Assembly: GCA_963619325.1 (NCBI GenBank)
Contig: CAVEVQ010000042.1
Coordinates: 1 to 14,264, forward strand
Direction of reading: 5' to 3'
Source of the DNA: UBA1181 sp963619325
Lineage (GTDB): Bacteria > Bacteroidota > Bacteroidia > Bacteroidales > Paludibacteraceae
DNA: 14,264 nt
Positions 1-7,120 of this stretch are shown here, one piece after another. Position 1 is the first letter of the stretch. Each line of letters starts with the position of its first letter. Below the pieces are notes generated by a model, which saw only the letters and a program-made list of their open reading frames with translations, made no database searches and had not been told where the DNA came from. The position numbers and the translations under genes were made by a program.

Positions 1-12
1 GTCGCCGCCCAT
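1..12 (+). rRNA. rrf: 3' tail of 5S rRNA (partial)
   Basis: The window opens with GTCGCCGCC. This matches the usual end of bacterial 5S rRNA, which reads AGAGTAG followed by GTCGCCGCC in Bacteroidetes. A very strong terminator starts a few bases later, as expected at the end of an rRNA operon. Only about a dozen bases are present and the exact 3' end cannot be fixed, because the pairing 5' strand of helix I lies outside the window. The call rests on recalled family sequence plus the terminator. Confidence 0.6.
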
Positions 13-16
13 TTCC

Positions 17-55
17 AGGAGGCGCGAGACGTTTGTCTCGCGCCTCCTTTTTTTT
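17..55 (+). terminator. Strong intrinsic terminator, probably of an rRNA operon
   Basis: A perfect 14-bp stem (17-30 with 35-48) closes on a GTTT tetraloop and runs into an uninterrupted T tract to position 55. The core 13 bp (18-30 with 35-47) is very GC-rich, in a region that is otherwise AT-rich. The T tract is only on the plus-strand side, so it stops transcription coming from the left, which fits the 5S tail before it. Confidence 0.93.
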
Positions 56-56
56 G

Positions 57-298
57 TCCGCGCGTCCCGCCCCCTGGACTTTGGGGCTGATCCCAACCGC
101 ATCAAGTATGACTTATCTCAGCAATTTATGAGGTTAAATGAAATGGTCGTGAAATGTATGTTGTGGAATATTTTTTGTATTAGGTGTGATAATAAGGTAG
201 AATTCTATGAAAGAGTTTTGCCTTTTTTTTGTGTGAGCATAATTAGTGGTTTTAGAATTTTTTCCTACTCATAAAAAGAAATTTACCTCTCAAATTCC
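57..298. other. Non-coding gap between rRNA terminator and fprA promoter
   Basis: I see no gene in this stretch. The first 40 bases are GC-rich with a short weak hairpin (GCCCC at 69-73 with GGGGC at 83-87). The composition then changes abruptly to AT-rich with T runs, for example near 225-232. No tRNA fold, repeat array or credible reading frame was found. Confidence 0.6.
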
Positions 299-331
299 TT
301 TTGCAATCTTCCCCGAAAATCTCTAAATTCG
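299..331 (+). promoter_or_regulatory. Bacteroidetes-type promoter of fprA
   Basis: TTTTG at 299-303 provides a -33 element. After exactly 20 nt comes TAAATTCG at 324-331, close to the Bacteroidetes -7 consensus TAnnTTTG with one C for T. Transcription should begin a few bases later, about 30 nt before the ATG at 371. A 9+9 inverted repeat overlaps the -7 box and is listed separately. Confidence 0.7.
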
Positions 332-344
332 CACCTTAGAGATT
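318..344. promoter_or_regulatory. Inverted repeat over the fprA -7 box, candidate operator
   Basis: AATCTCTAA at 318-326 and TTAGAGATT at 336-344 are perfect inverted copies separated by 9 nt. The repeat covers the -7 box and the expected transcription start, where a bound repressor would block polymerase. No T tract follows, so it is not a terminator. I do not recognise the motif as the site of a named regulator, and it could instead form a hairpin in the 5' end of the mRNA. Confidence 0.5.
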
Positions 345-370
345 AGATTTAAAAACTAAAAACGCAGATT

Positions 371-1525
371 ATGTCTATTGTAAAATACATTGGTGTTGAT
401 GATCGGGATATAGATCTTTTTGAGAGTCAGTATGTCGTGCCTGAGGGTATGTGCTATAATTCGTATCTTATTGAAGATAAGGATATCACGATTGTAGACA
501 CTGTAGACCCTCGCAAAACGGAGGAGTGGTTGCTAAAGGTGAAAGAGGCTCTCAATGGGAGAATGCCTAAGTATCTGATTGTGCAGCACATGGAACCAGA
601 TCATAGTGGATCTATAGAAGCTCTGACTGCTCTTTTCCCCGACGTCACTGTCGTCGCTAGTGCCAAGGCTGTTCAGTTCTTGGGTCAGTTCAATCCAGGA
701 AAAACATTTAAGACGCAGATCGTTGCGGAGGGAGACTCTCTTAATATTGGAAATAATACGCTTAAGTTTGTTGGCGCGCCAATGGTTCACTGGCCAGAGG
801 TCATTGTAACCTATTTGGAAAGTGAGAAAACTCTCTTCTCTGCCGATGGCTTCGGAAAATTTGGTGTTTACGACGCGGATCCTGATGATTGGGCTTGCGA
901 GGCTCGTCGCTACTATTTCAATATTTGCGGAAAATATGGTGCGCAGGTGGCTTCACTTTTGAAAAAGGCTTCTACATTAGACATAGTAAGAATCTGTCCT
1001 CTTCACGGTCCGATTTTAGAGGGAGAAAAGATGGCGGAAGCTCTTCGTCTTTACACTATATGGAGTAATTACGAGGTTGAAACGCCCGAAGGTGTGTTGG
1101 TGGCATACGCTTCTATTCATGGGAACACAAAGAAAGTGGCTGAGAAATTTGCCGAGATTCTTAAAGAAAAGGGAGCAAAAAAAGTGGCAATCACTGATTT
1201 ATGTCGCGACGATATGGCAGAAGCCATTGAAGATGCTTTCCGTATGGGAGCAACTGTGCTTGCCGCTTCTTCATACGATGCGAGTGTTTTCCCTCCAATG
1301 TTCTATTTCCTCCACAAACTCTCAATCAAAGGATTCCGTAATCGTCGTATCGGCATCATTGAGAATGGCACATGGGCGCCAACTGCTGCAAGAACGATGA
1401 AGGAACAGTTAGAAAAAATGAAAGACCTTGAGATTGTTGAACCAACCGTTACGATCAAGAGTGCGATGAAAGATAGCGACATTCCAGCATTGGAAAATCT
1501 GGCAGCTGCAATTCTCAAAAAATGA
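371..1525 (+). CDS. fprA: FprA-family A-type flavodiiron protein (oxygen and/or NO reductase)
   Basis: This cytoplasmic enzyme reduces O2 to water, and in some family members NO to N2O, using electrons from rubredoxin or a similar carrier. Residues 1-235 form a metallo-beta-lactamase-like domain. The di-iron ligands are all visible: H73-x-E75-x-D77 (in QHMEPDHSG), H140, D159 and H212, with spacings matching the family. Residues 241-384 form a flavodoxin domain with an FMN phosphate loop around SIHGNTKK (249-256). No rubredoxin or flavin reductase domain is attached, so this is the simple class A form; 384 residues is near the usual 400. The ATG at 371 lies about 40 nt after a good promoter. 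Its position near the Bat operon fits a role in oxygen protection in an anaerobe. Whether O2 or NO is the main substrate cannot be told from sequence. Confidence 0.93.
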   Translation: MSIVKYIGVDDRDIDLFESQYVVPEGMCYNSYLIEDKDITIVDTVDPRKTEEWLLKVKEALNGRMPKYLIVQHMEPDHSGSIEALTALFPDVTVVASAKAVQFLGQFNPGKTFKTQIVAEGDSLNIGNNTLKFVGAPMVHWPEVIVTYLESEKTLFSADGFGKFGVYDADPDDWACEARRYYFNICGKYGAQVASLLKKASTLDIVRICPLHGPILEGEKMAEALRLYTIWSNYEVETPEGVLVAYASIHGNTKKVAEKFAEILKEKGAKKVAITDLCRDDMAEAIEDAFRMGATVLAASSYDASVFPPMFYFLHKLSIKGFRNRRIGIIENGTWAPTAARTMKEQLEKMKDLEIVEPTVTIKSAMKDSDIPALENLAAAILKK

Positions 1526-1535
1526 GTTTGTTAAA

Positions 1536-1566
1536 TTGAAAATTTTAGGGAAGAGAAGTATTCTCG
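1536..1566 (+). promoter_or_regulatory. Weak promoter-like sequence before the small membrane protein gene
   Basis: TTG at 1536-1538 is followed after 20 nt by TATTCTCG at 1559-1566, which agrees with TAnnTTTG at only four of six fixed positions. No terminator separates this from fprA, so the next gene may simply be read from the fprA promoter. I list it because the spacing is exact and the 77-nt gap is larger than within a tight operon. Confidence 0.25.
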
Positions 1567-1602
1567 TGCAAACTCAACAAGAAATAATACAAGAATATAC
1601 AT

Positions 1603-2076
1603 ATGAAGAAAATATTTTTCACATTGCCTCTATTTATCATTCTGATCATTGCGGGTGTGTTCTATTATCGCTATTACTTCGTTTTTGGAGAGGGTGTTAA
1701 AAGCGGTGAACTCAACTATGTGGTGAAGAAGGGTTATATTTTCAAGACTTACGAAGGAAAGATGATCCAGAGTGGTTTTAAGAGTTCGCAGATGGCGGGT
1801 TCAATCCAGTCTAACGAGTTCATATTCTCAATAGAAAACAAGGTGGCGGCCCAGCAGATGATGACGATGGGTGGTCGTCAGATCGACCTCTTCTATAAGG
1901 AGTATAAACACGCGCTTCCATGGCGAGGTAACAGTAATTTCGTAGTCGACAGTTTCGTGGTGCGTGATGCAGTAGGTAAGCCTATCAATACGCTTCCGGA
2001 TAATCAGCAGGAAAGTCTGCCACAGAGTGAGGAGCAAGGTGCTATTGAAGAACAGAGTGAGGGAGTGAGTTTGTAG
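1603..2076 (+). CDS. Small membrane-anchored protein of a conserved Bacteroidetes family, function unknown
   Basis: A 157-residue protein with one N-terminal hydrophobic helix (about residues 4-22) after MKK, so either a signal anchor or a signal peptide. No lipobox cysteine is present. The rest is a small globular domain with the stretches GELNYVVKKGYIFKTYEGK (35-53) and KEYKHALPWRGNS (99-111), followed by a Gln/Glu-rich tail from about 133. I recall close relatives across Bacteroidales, often carrying the label 6-phosphogluconate dehydrogenase. Nothing here supports that: it is far too short and lacks a nucleotide-binding glycine motif. It lies 77 nt after fprA with no terminator between, so the two may be transcribed together, and a terminator follows it. 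Function is unknown. Confidence 0.8.
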   Translation: MKKIFFTLPLFIILIIAGVFYYRYYFVFGEGVKSGELNYVVKKGYIFKTYEGKMIQSGFKSSQMAGSIQSNEFIFSIENKVAAQQMMTMGGRQIDLFYKEYKHALPWRGNSNFVVDSFVVRDAVGKPINTLPDNQQESLPQSEEQGAIEEQSEGVSL

Positions 2077-2099
2077 TAGGACGAAATAGAAAATGATAA

Positions 2100-2139
2100 A
2101 GAACGGCAGGTAACAATGTTCACTTGCTGTTCTCTTTTT
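2100..2139 (+). terminator. Intrinsic terminator ending the fprA transcription unit
   Basis: A 12-bp stem (2100-2111 with 2122-2133, two G-T pairs) has a 10-nt loop and is followed by CTTTTT at 2134-2139. It begins 23 nt after the stop codon at 2076 and separates the fprA unit from the HU genes. Confidence 0.8.
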
Positions 2140-2219
2140 CCAAAGAAGAGTCGTCCCCTGATGGCTTTTTTTTATGCCTACCGAGAAACTCATCTAAATG
2201 TTCGCCTCAAACAAACTAC

Positions 2220-2250
2220 TTGTTACTGTGAAAAATTTTTGCTATTTTCG
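2220..2250 (+). promoter_or_regulatory. Bacteroidetes-type promoter of the HU gene pair
   Basis: TTG at 2220-2222 is followed after exactly 20 nt by TATTTTCG at 2243-2250. This is the same layout and the same TTCG variant of the -7 box as at fprA. The start codon is about 40 nt downstream, leaving a short leader. Confidence 0.7.
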
Positions 2251-2291
2251 TAGTGTGTTTTTGTTTAATTCGTAAATAAATATAGAAAAGA

Positions 2292-2567
2292 TTGAACACT
2301 AAGGAATTAACCATAGAAATGGCGAATCGTTTGCAAATCAGTGGAGAGGAGGTTAACGCTCTTTTCACGGCATTGTCCAATAATGTTGGTGACGAGTTGT
2401 GCAAAGGCAACCTGGTTTCCGTGTCTGGTTTCGGAGTCTTTGAGGCAAGAAGAAAGAAAGAACGCATCTTCGTCGACCCTGTCTCAAAAGAACGCTTGAT
2501 GTCTCCTCCTAAACAAATATTGGCTTTTAAAATGAGCGCAGTACTCAAAGAAAAACTAAATCAGTAA
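2292..2567 (+). CDS. HU/IHF-family DNA-binding protein
   Basis: A 91-residue nucleoid protein of normal HU length that should bind and bend DNA as a dimer. Helices occupy residues 1-40, the GFGVFE turn is at 46-51, and the basic DNA-binding arm covers about 53-75. The arm-tip proline that wedges into DNA in HU proteins seems present as P63 (VDPVSK). The start is TTG. An in-frame TAG lies at 2283, no ATG or GTG sits between it and codon 10 (ATG at 2319), and family members begin MNnKE like this one, so TTG at 2292 is better than the later ATG, which would cut into the first helix. No Shine-Dalgarno is obvious, as is common in Bacteroidetes. It is 16 nt ahead of the HU/LysM gene and shares its promoter. 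Confidence 0.88.
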   Translation: MNTKELTIEMANRLQISGEEVNALFTALSNNVGDELCKGNLVSVSGFGVFEARRKKERIFVDPVSKERLMSPPKQILAFKMSAVLKEKLNQ

Positions 2568-2583
2568 ACGGTAGTCTTACGAT

Positions 2584-4014
2584 ATGAACGAGAAAAAAAG
2601 TTTGCAAGATTTATGCGGAAAGATTTCCGAGGATGCGGGTGTCTCAAAAAAGACGACGGACAGCTTTCTCCGCACGCTTTTTGATGTTATCGAAGAGGCT
2701 CTGAAACGTGATGGAATCGTCAAAATTCCAGAATTCGGAACGTTCAAATTAGTGCAGGTTGAACAGCGTAAAAGCGTCAACGTACGCACTAAAGAGGAGA
2801 TTATTATTCCTGCCTATCAGAAGGTTTCTTTCACCCCAACGAAGGAGGTGAAAGACAAGGTGAATCTTCCATTCGCTCATCTGTTGACTTACACTATCCG
2901 TCAGGATGGTCCGGTAGACCCTCCAGAAATTGACGAAGAAACTGAAGAAGGAGGAGAGGAGGCTTTCTCAGACTTCTCGTCAGATGAGAGGAAGGTTGAC
3001 GACACATTGATCGTTGAAGAGAAAACAAATTTGGTTTCTTCAGAGCCGTTGGAGACGACATTTAATGCTGATCCCGACAAAGAAATAGAGGGGGAGAAGA
3101 CGGATGATGCGGTAATTGATGCAAATACATCAGAAAATAATACCATAGAAAAAACTATTGATAACGAAAACGAAAAGAGTATGGATTTGAATGACGATAA
3201 AAAGGAGTTTGAAAGCTCAAAAACGGAAGAGGTTCATGAAACGGAGCAAACAGCACTGGTAGAGGAGCCTCAAGTCAAAGAAACAAGAGAAACGGAAGAG
3301 TCAGAGACGAAGGAAACTTCAACGGAGGAGAAGAACGAGAAGCAAGAAGATCCAAAGAAAAACAAAAAATGGCTCTTATGGTTGTTATTGTTGCTTGTCG
3401 TAGTATTGGCTGTTTTGTTTGGTGCCAAATATGCGATAGACAACCATCTTTTCGGATTGGGTAGTGAACCTGAACAAACGGAGGTGTCCGCTCCTGTAGA
3501 GTCTAATGAGGTGGACACTTTCTTTGATGAGAATGCAACTGATGAGACGGAAAAAACTGATGTCTCTGCAACCGAGGATGATGAGTTTGAAGAGCAGCAA
3601 GAACCTATTGATTGTTATGAAACGCCAGAGAAATGCACAACAGATATTCAACCTTTAGAGAGCGGAGAAAAGTCGCCGCTCAACATGCACGAGTTCGACC
3701 CTGATTTGGTGAGTTTCATGCATGAGAAGCACCCTGAACTCAATTTCCAATCAACGGCTGTCGTTAGGGAGGTTTACACGGTGAAGGAAGGTAGCCGTTT
3801 GGCTCAAATCTCTCGTAATCTTTATGGTGATGCCTTCAATTTCTGGGTTTACATTTATTACTTCAACACTGATGTTCTTGCTAAACCAGACGATGTGAAG
3901 GCGGGTATGAAACTAAAAGTGCCGGATTTGGGTAGTGACTATGTGGATCCAACCTCCCAAAAGTGTAAGAGACTTGCGAACGAGGTGGCGGAACACCTTC
4001 TCAACCAGAAATAG
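2584..4014 (+). CDS. HU-domain protein with membrane helix and C-terminal LysM domain
   Basis: Residues 1-95 form an HU/IHF-like domain (PEFGTF turn at 49-54). Residues 110-255 are a long acidic Glu/Asp/Thr-rich stretch, probably disordered. KKNKK at 258-262 precedes one membrane helix at about 263-282. By the positive-inside rule the HU domain is cytoplasmic and the C-terminus periplasmic. A second acidic linker (294-360) leads to a LysM domain at about 397-448 (YTVKEGS, RNLYGD, GMKLKVPD), a fold that usually binds peptidoglycan. Cysteines 344, 351 and 461 are on the periplasmic side. The HU arm has VNVRT where HU usually has RNP, so the intercalating proline is missing. The likely role is a link between the nucleoid, or a DNA-like partner, and the cell wall; this is inferred from architecture only. 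The ATG at 2584 is 16 nt after the HU gene. Confidence 0.88.
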   Translation: MNEKKSLQDLCGKISEDAGVSKKTTDSFLRTLFDVIEEALKRDGIVKIPEFGTFKLVQVEQRKSVNVRTKEEIIIPAYQKVSFTPTKEVKDKVNLPFAHLLTYTIRQDGPVDPPEIDEETEEGGEEAFSDFSSDERKVDDTLIVEEKTNLVSSEPLETTFNADPDKEIEGEKTDDAVIDANTSENNTIEKTIDNENEKSMDLNDDKKEFESSKTEEVHETEQTALVEEPQVKETRETEESETKETSTEEKNEKQEDPKKNKKWLLWLLLLLVVVLAVLFGAKYAIDNHLFGLGSEPEQTEVSAPVESNEVDTFFDENATDETEKTDVSATEDDEFEEQQEPIDCYETPEKCTTDIQPLESGEKSPLNMHEFDPDLVSFMHEKHPELNFQSTAVVREVYTVKEGSRLAQISRNLYGDAFNFWVYIYYFNTDVLAKPDDVKAGMKLKVPDLGSDYVDPTSQKCKRLANEVAEHLLNQK

Positions 4015-4176
4015 CTGTTAGTAAAAAAGGTTAAAAGTAAGACATGACACTTAATTAATGTTAATGTCAAACGGGGAAAAACAATAATAGCCGAGCCTTT
4101 AAGTTCTAAAAAGTAGAATGACGAAAGGTTAGTTCATATATTTAAATATATAAAGGAAAAAACAAAAGCGAAAAAT
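4015..4176. promoter_or_regulatory. Leader region of the Bat operon with inverted repeat and AT palindrome
   Basis: The gap has no clear TAnnTTTG box. The nearest match is TAAGTTCT at 4100-4107, with no TTG at the right distance. Two symmetric elements stand out. TGACA-C-TTAA (4045-4054) pairs with TTAATGTCA (4061-4069), 9 bp with one bulged C and a 6-nt loop. A perfect 16-bp AT-only palindrome lies at 4136-4151, just before the moxR start. The first has no T tract, so it is not a good terminator for the HU unit. Either could be a regulator site for the Bat operon. Confidence 0.4.
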
Positions 4177-5169
4177 ATGGATCAGATTGATATTAAAGCA
4201 TTGAACGAGAAAATCGAACGTCAGAGTTCGTTCGTTGACATGCTTGTTATGGGCATGGACAAGAATATCGTAGGACAGAAGCACTTAGTGGAATCTTTGT
4301 TGATTGGCTTGTTGGCAGACGGACACGTTCTTTTGGAAGGTGTACCAGGATTGGCTAAGACATTAGCCATCAAGACATTAGGACAGTTAATTGATGCTAA
4401 ATACGCTCGTATTCAGTTTACGCCAGACCTGCTTCCTGCAGATGTCATAGGTACGATGATTTATAGTCAGAAGTCTGAAGAGTTCAATATCAAGAAAGGA
4501 CCGATTTTCGCCAATTTAGTTTTGGCAGATGAGATTAACCGTGCGCCAGCAAAAGTCCAGAGTGCGTTGTTGGAGGCGATGCAAGAGCGTCAGGTAACCA
4601 TTGGAGAGGAAACATTCCAGTTGCCAAAGCCATTCCTTGTTATGGCAACCCAAAACCCAATTGAACAAGAGGGCACATATCCATTGCCTGAAGCGCAGGT
4701 TGACCGTTTTATGCTGAAAGTACATATCACCTATCCAAAACCAGATGAAGAGAAGTTGATCATCCGTCAAAACATTCAGAAAGAGAAAACGACCATTACT
4801 CCTGTTTTGAAGCCAGAGGATATTCTTGAGGCAAGAAAAGTGGTGCAAGAGGTCTATATGGACGAGAAAATCGAGAAGTATATTGTAGATATTGTAAACG
4901 CAACGCGTTTCCCTGAGCAATATGGGTTAGATCGGCTCAAAGAGATGATTTCATTCGGAGGTTCTCCTCGTGCATCAATCAATTTGGCGTTGGCTGCTCG
5001 TGCATACGCCTTCATCAAACGACGTGGTTGGGTGAAACCAGAAGATGTTCGTGCTATCGCTATGGATGTGCTTCGCCACCGTGTTGGCTTGAGTTACGAG
5101 GCGGAAGCTAATAATATGACTTCGGAAGATATTGTTAACGAAATCCTCAACGCTGTCGAAGTGCCTTAA
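4177..5169 (+). CDS. moxR: MoxR-family AAA+ ATPase
   Basis: A 330-residue AAA+ ATPase of the usual MoxR length. Walker A is GVPGLAKT (55-62), Walker B is LVLADEIN (114-121, catalytic D118/E119), sensor 1 is in MATQNP (156-161) with N160, and EAQVDRF (172-178) is the family signature. The C-terminal helical lid carries the sensor 2 region GGSPRASINL near residue 270. MoxR proteins use ATP to mature or remodel protein complexes together with von Willebrand A domain partners. Here three such partners (DUF58, BatA, BatB) follow directly, the standard Bacteroidetes arrangement. It is cytoplasmic and first in the Bat operon. The target of the system is unknown. Confidence 0.95.
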   Translation: MDQIDIKALNEKIERQSSFVDMLVMGMDKNIVGQKHLVESLLIGLLADGHVLLEGVPGLAKTLAIKTLGQLIDAKYARIQFTPDLLPADVIGTMIYSQKSEEFNIKKGPIFANLVLADEINRAPAKVQSALLEAMQERQVTIGEETFQLPKPFLVMATQNPIEQEGTYPLPEAQVDRFMLKVHITYPKPDEEKLIIRQNIQKEKTTITPVLKPEDILEARKVVQEVYMDEKIEKYIVDIVNATRFPEQYGLDRLKEMISFGGSPRASINLALAARAYAFIKRRGWVKPEDVRAIAMDVLRHRVGLSYEAEANNMTSEDIVNEILNAVEVP

Positions 5170-5212
5170 TGTTTTTCGCATCTGTTTTCATGCAATTTAA
5201 AAATTTGAAGCA

Positions 5213-6085
5213 ATGATAAAAGATACGGAAGAGATATTAAAAAAAGTACGGAAGATAGAGATAAAGACGAGAGGTCTCTCCAAGAATATATTCGCTGGAG
5301 AGTACCATACCGCCTTTAAAGGTCGAGGTATGACTTTTTCGGAAGTCCGCGAGTACCAATACGGGGATGATGTGCGCAACATTGATTGGAACGTGACCGC
5401 ACGTTTCAATAAACCTTATATAAAGGTTTTCGAGGAGGAGCGTGAGATGACGATGATGTTGCTCGTTGACGTTTCAGCGAGTGGAGAATTCGGAACGACG
5501 CATCAGGTTAAGCGTGACATGATGGCGGAGATAGCTGCTACAATCGCTTTTTCTGCTATTCAAAACAACGATAAAATCGGTGTGATTTTCTTTTCGGACC
5601 AGATAGAGAAGTTTATTCCACCGCAAAAAGGAAAGAAACATGTTCTCTATATTATTCGCGAGTTGCTTAGTTTCCAACCTCAAAGTAAAAAAACGGACAT
5701 TCAGGGAGCATTGCAGTATCTGACCAATGCCATAAAAAAACGTTGTACGACGTTTGTCATTTCCGATTTCATCAGTCAGGATTTCTCAAAGTCGCTCGTC
5801 ATTGCCAACAGAAAGCATGACATCGTTGCACTTCAGATTTATGATAAGCGTGAGACAACCTTGCCATCCGTCGGTTTGGTCAAGATGAAAGATGCGGAGA
5901 CCAATGAGGATTTGTGGGTTGACACGTCTGACAAGCGAGTTCGCCAAGCATACGAGAAACATTGGAGAGAACGTCAGGAAACCTTGAAGCAGTATTTCAA
6001 TCAGGGCGGAGTTGACTCTATCTCTATTGCGACAGACGACGACTATGTTAAGGCGTTAATGAAACTTTTCAAACAAAGAGCTTAG
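5213..6085 (+). CDS. DUF58 / von Willebrand A-like protein, MoxR partner
   Basis: A 290-residue soluble protein with no membrane helix. The DUF58 core is clear: KGRGMTFSEVREYQYGDDVR (36-55) leading to RNIDWNVTAR (55-64), followed by EEEREMTMMLLVD. The metal-binding MIDAS motif DxSxS is intact as DVSAS (86-90) inside a von Willebrand A fold. Larger DUF58 proteins carry two N-terminal membrane helices; this short version is the form usually found between moxR and batA. It starts 43 nt after moxR and is followed after 15 nt by the next gene, so it is in the same operon. It probably binds MoxR and its client in the cytoplasm. The biochemical role is not known. Confidence 0.92.
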   Translation: MIKDTEEILKKVRKIEIKTRGLSKNIFAGEYHTAFKGRGMTFSEVREYQYGDDVRNIDWNVTARFNKPYIKVFEEEREMTMMLLVDVSASGEFGTTHQVKRDMMAEIAATIAFSAIQNNDKIGVIFFSDQIEKFIPPQKGKKHVLYIIRELLSFQPQSKKTDIQGALQYLTNAIKKRCTTFVISDFISQDFSKSLVIANRKHDIVALQIYDKRETTLPSVGLVKMKDAETNEDLWVDTSDKRVRQAYEKHWRERQETLKQYFNQGGVDSISIATDDDYVKALMKLFKQRA

Positions 6086-6100
6086 TTATCATTCATCAAT

Positions 6101-7114
6101 ATGAAAAATCTAAAGAGTTATATTTTACTCATATTACTCTTCTTCGTCGGGAATTTTTCTTTGTTCTCGCAAAGTGTTACGGTAGAGGCTACGATAGACT
6201 CGGCCGCAATGCGGATAGGAGAACAACGACATATTCTCTTAGAGGTTGTTCAACCTCAAAAAAGCACCGTCCATTTCCCAATTGTTAGTGAAACGGACAC
6301 TTTAGTGCCTGGCGTTGAGATACTTGGCATATCAAAATTAGACACGATAGTAGAATCGGGGACTCGCATTAGAATAAAGCAAGATTTATTGGTAACTTCC
6401 TTTGACACAGGAAGGTACGAGATTCCACCTTTCAAGTTTATGACTAAATTGAAAGAACTTGAAACACAGAAACTCTACTTGCATGTGTCGACGATAGAGG
6501 CTGATTTCCAACATGCACAAATCACTGACATAGAGGAGAATTACGCACCTGGCTTCAACTGGGTTCGCTTGTTCCTTTATCTCTCTGTTTTTGTGATGAT
6601 TGCTTGTGCTGTTTTTCTGGGTTATGTCATTTATCAATACATAAAACGAAAAAAAGCGATTGAAAATCAAGAAATAGTAGTAGAAGACACACGACTTCCG
6701 CACGAGATTGCCTTAGAGGAACTGAATGAGATTCAAGAGGAGAAGGTTTGGAAACAAGGATTCACCAAACAATACTACACGAATATCACCGACACCTTGC
6801 GTGAGTATTTTGTAAAACGTTTCAAAATATCTGCCTTTGAGATGACCTCTGATGAGATTTTGGATTCCTTGAAGTACAACCAAGACGCTGCCCCTGTGAT
6901 GGATAAGATGAAGCAAATTTTCTTCACGTCCGATATGGTCAAGTTCGCTAAACAAGAACCATCACAAGAGGAGAATGAACTCAGCATACTTAATGCCTAT
7001 AAGATTGTGAATGACACAAAAATCATTCCTGTTGAAGAAGAAAAGAAAGAGAAGCGTGTTGTTGAAGCCTCAGATAAGGAGGACGAAAAAAAGATGCTAC
7101 AATCTCAGAATTAA
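6101..7114 (+). CDS. Bat-operon membrane protein with beta-rich periplasmic part and DUF4381-like tail
   Basis: A 337-residue protein with a signal peptide (about residues 1-24, ending in SLFSQS), a periplasmic beta-rich region (25-150), one membrane helix at about 155-180 followed by KRKK, and a cytoplasmic helical region (183-337). The cytoplasmic part contains ALEELNEIQEEKVW and YYTNITDTLREYF followed by a Thr-Ser-Asp-Glu segment near 252, which resembles the C-terminal part of DUF4381 proteins found in MoxR operons. The layout (signal, beta sandwich, membrane helix, cytoplasmic helices) parallels BatD further down. It lies 15 nt after DUF58 and 6 nt before batA, so it is surely co-transcribed. 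Genes in this slot are usually annotated hypothetical. Assignment to DUF4381 is from memory and is uncertain. Confidence 0.85.
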   Translation: MKNLKSYILLILLFFVGNFSLFSQSVTVEATIDSAAMRIGEQRHILLEVVQPQKSTVHFPIVSETDTLVPGVEILGISKLDTIVESGTRIRIKQDLLVTSFDTGRYEIPPFKFMTKLKELETQKLYLHVSTIEADFQHAQITDIEENYAPGFNWVRLFLYLSVFVMIACAVFLGYVIYQYIKRKKAIENQEIVVEDTRLPHEIALEELNEIQEEKVWKQGFTKQYYTNITDTLREYFVKRFKISAFEMTSDEILDSLKYNQDAAPVMDKMKQIFFTSDMVKFAKQEPSQEENELSILNAYKIVNDTKIIPVEEEKKEKRVVEASDKEDEKKMLQSQN

Positions 7115-7120
7115 TTCATT

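Noticed and set aside
1077..1400. 107-codon plus-strand frame within fprA
   Set aside because: It is a shifted frame of the flavodoxin domain; the fprA frame is continuous and carries all the conserved residues.
2141..2200. Second terminator or small gene around the T run at 2166-2173
   Set aside because: The stem before the T run is at most four base pairs and there is no credible reading frame.
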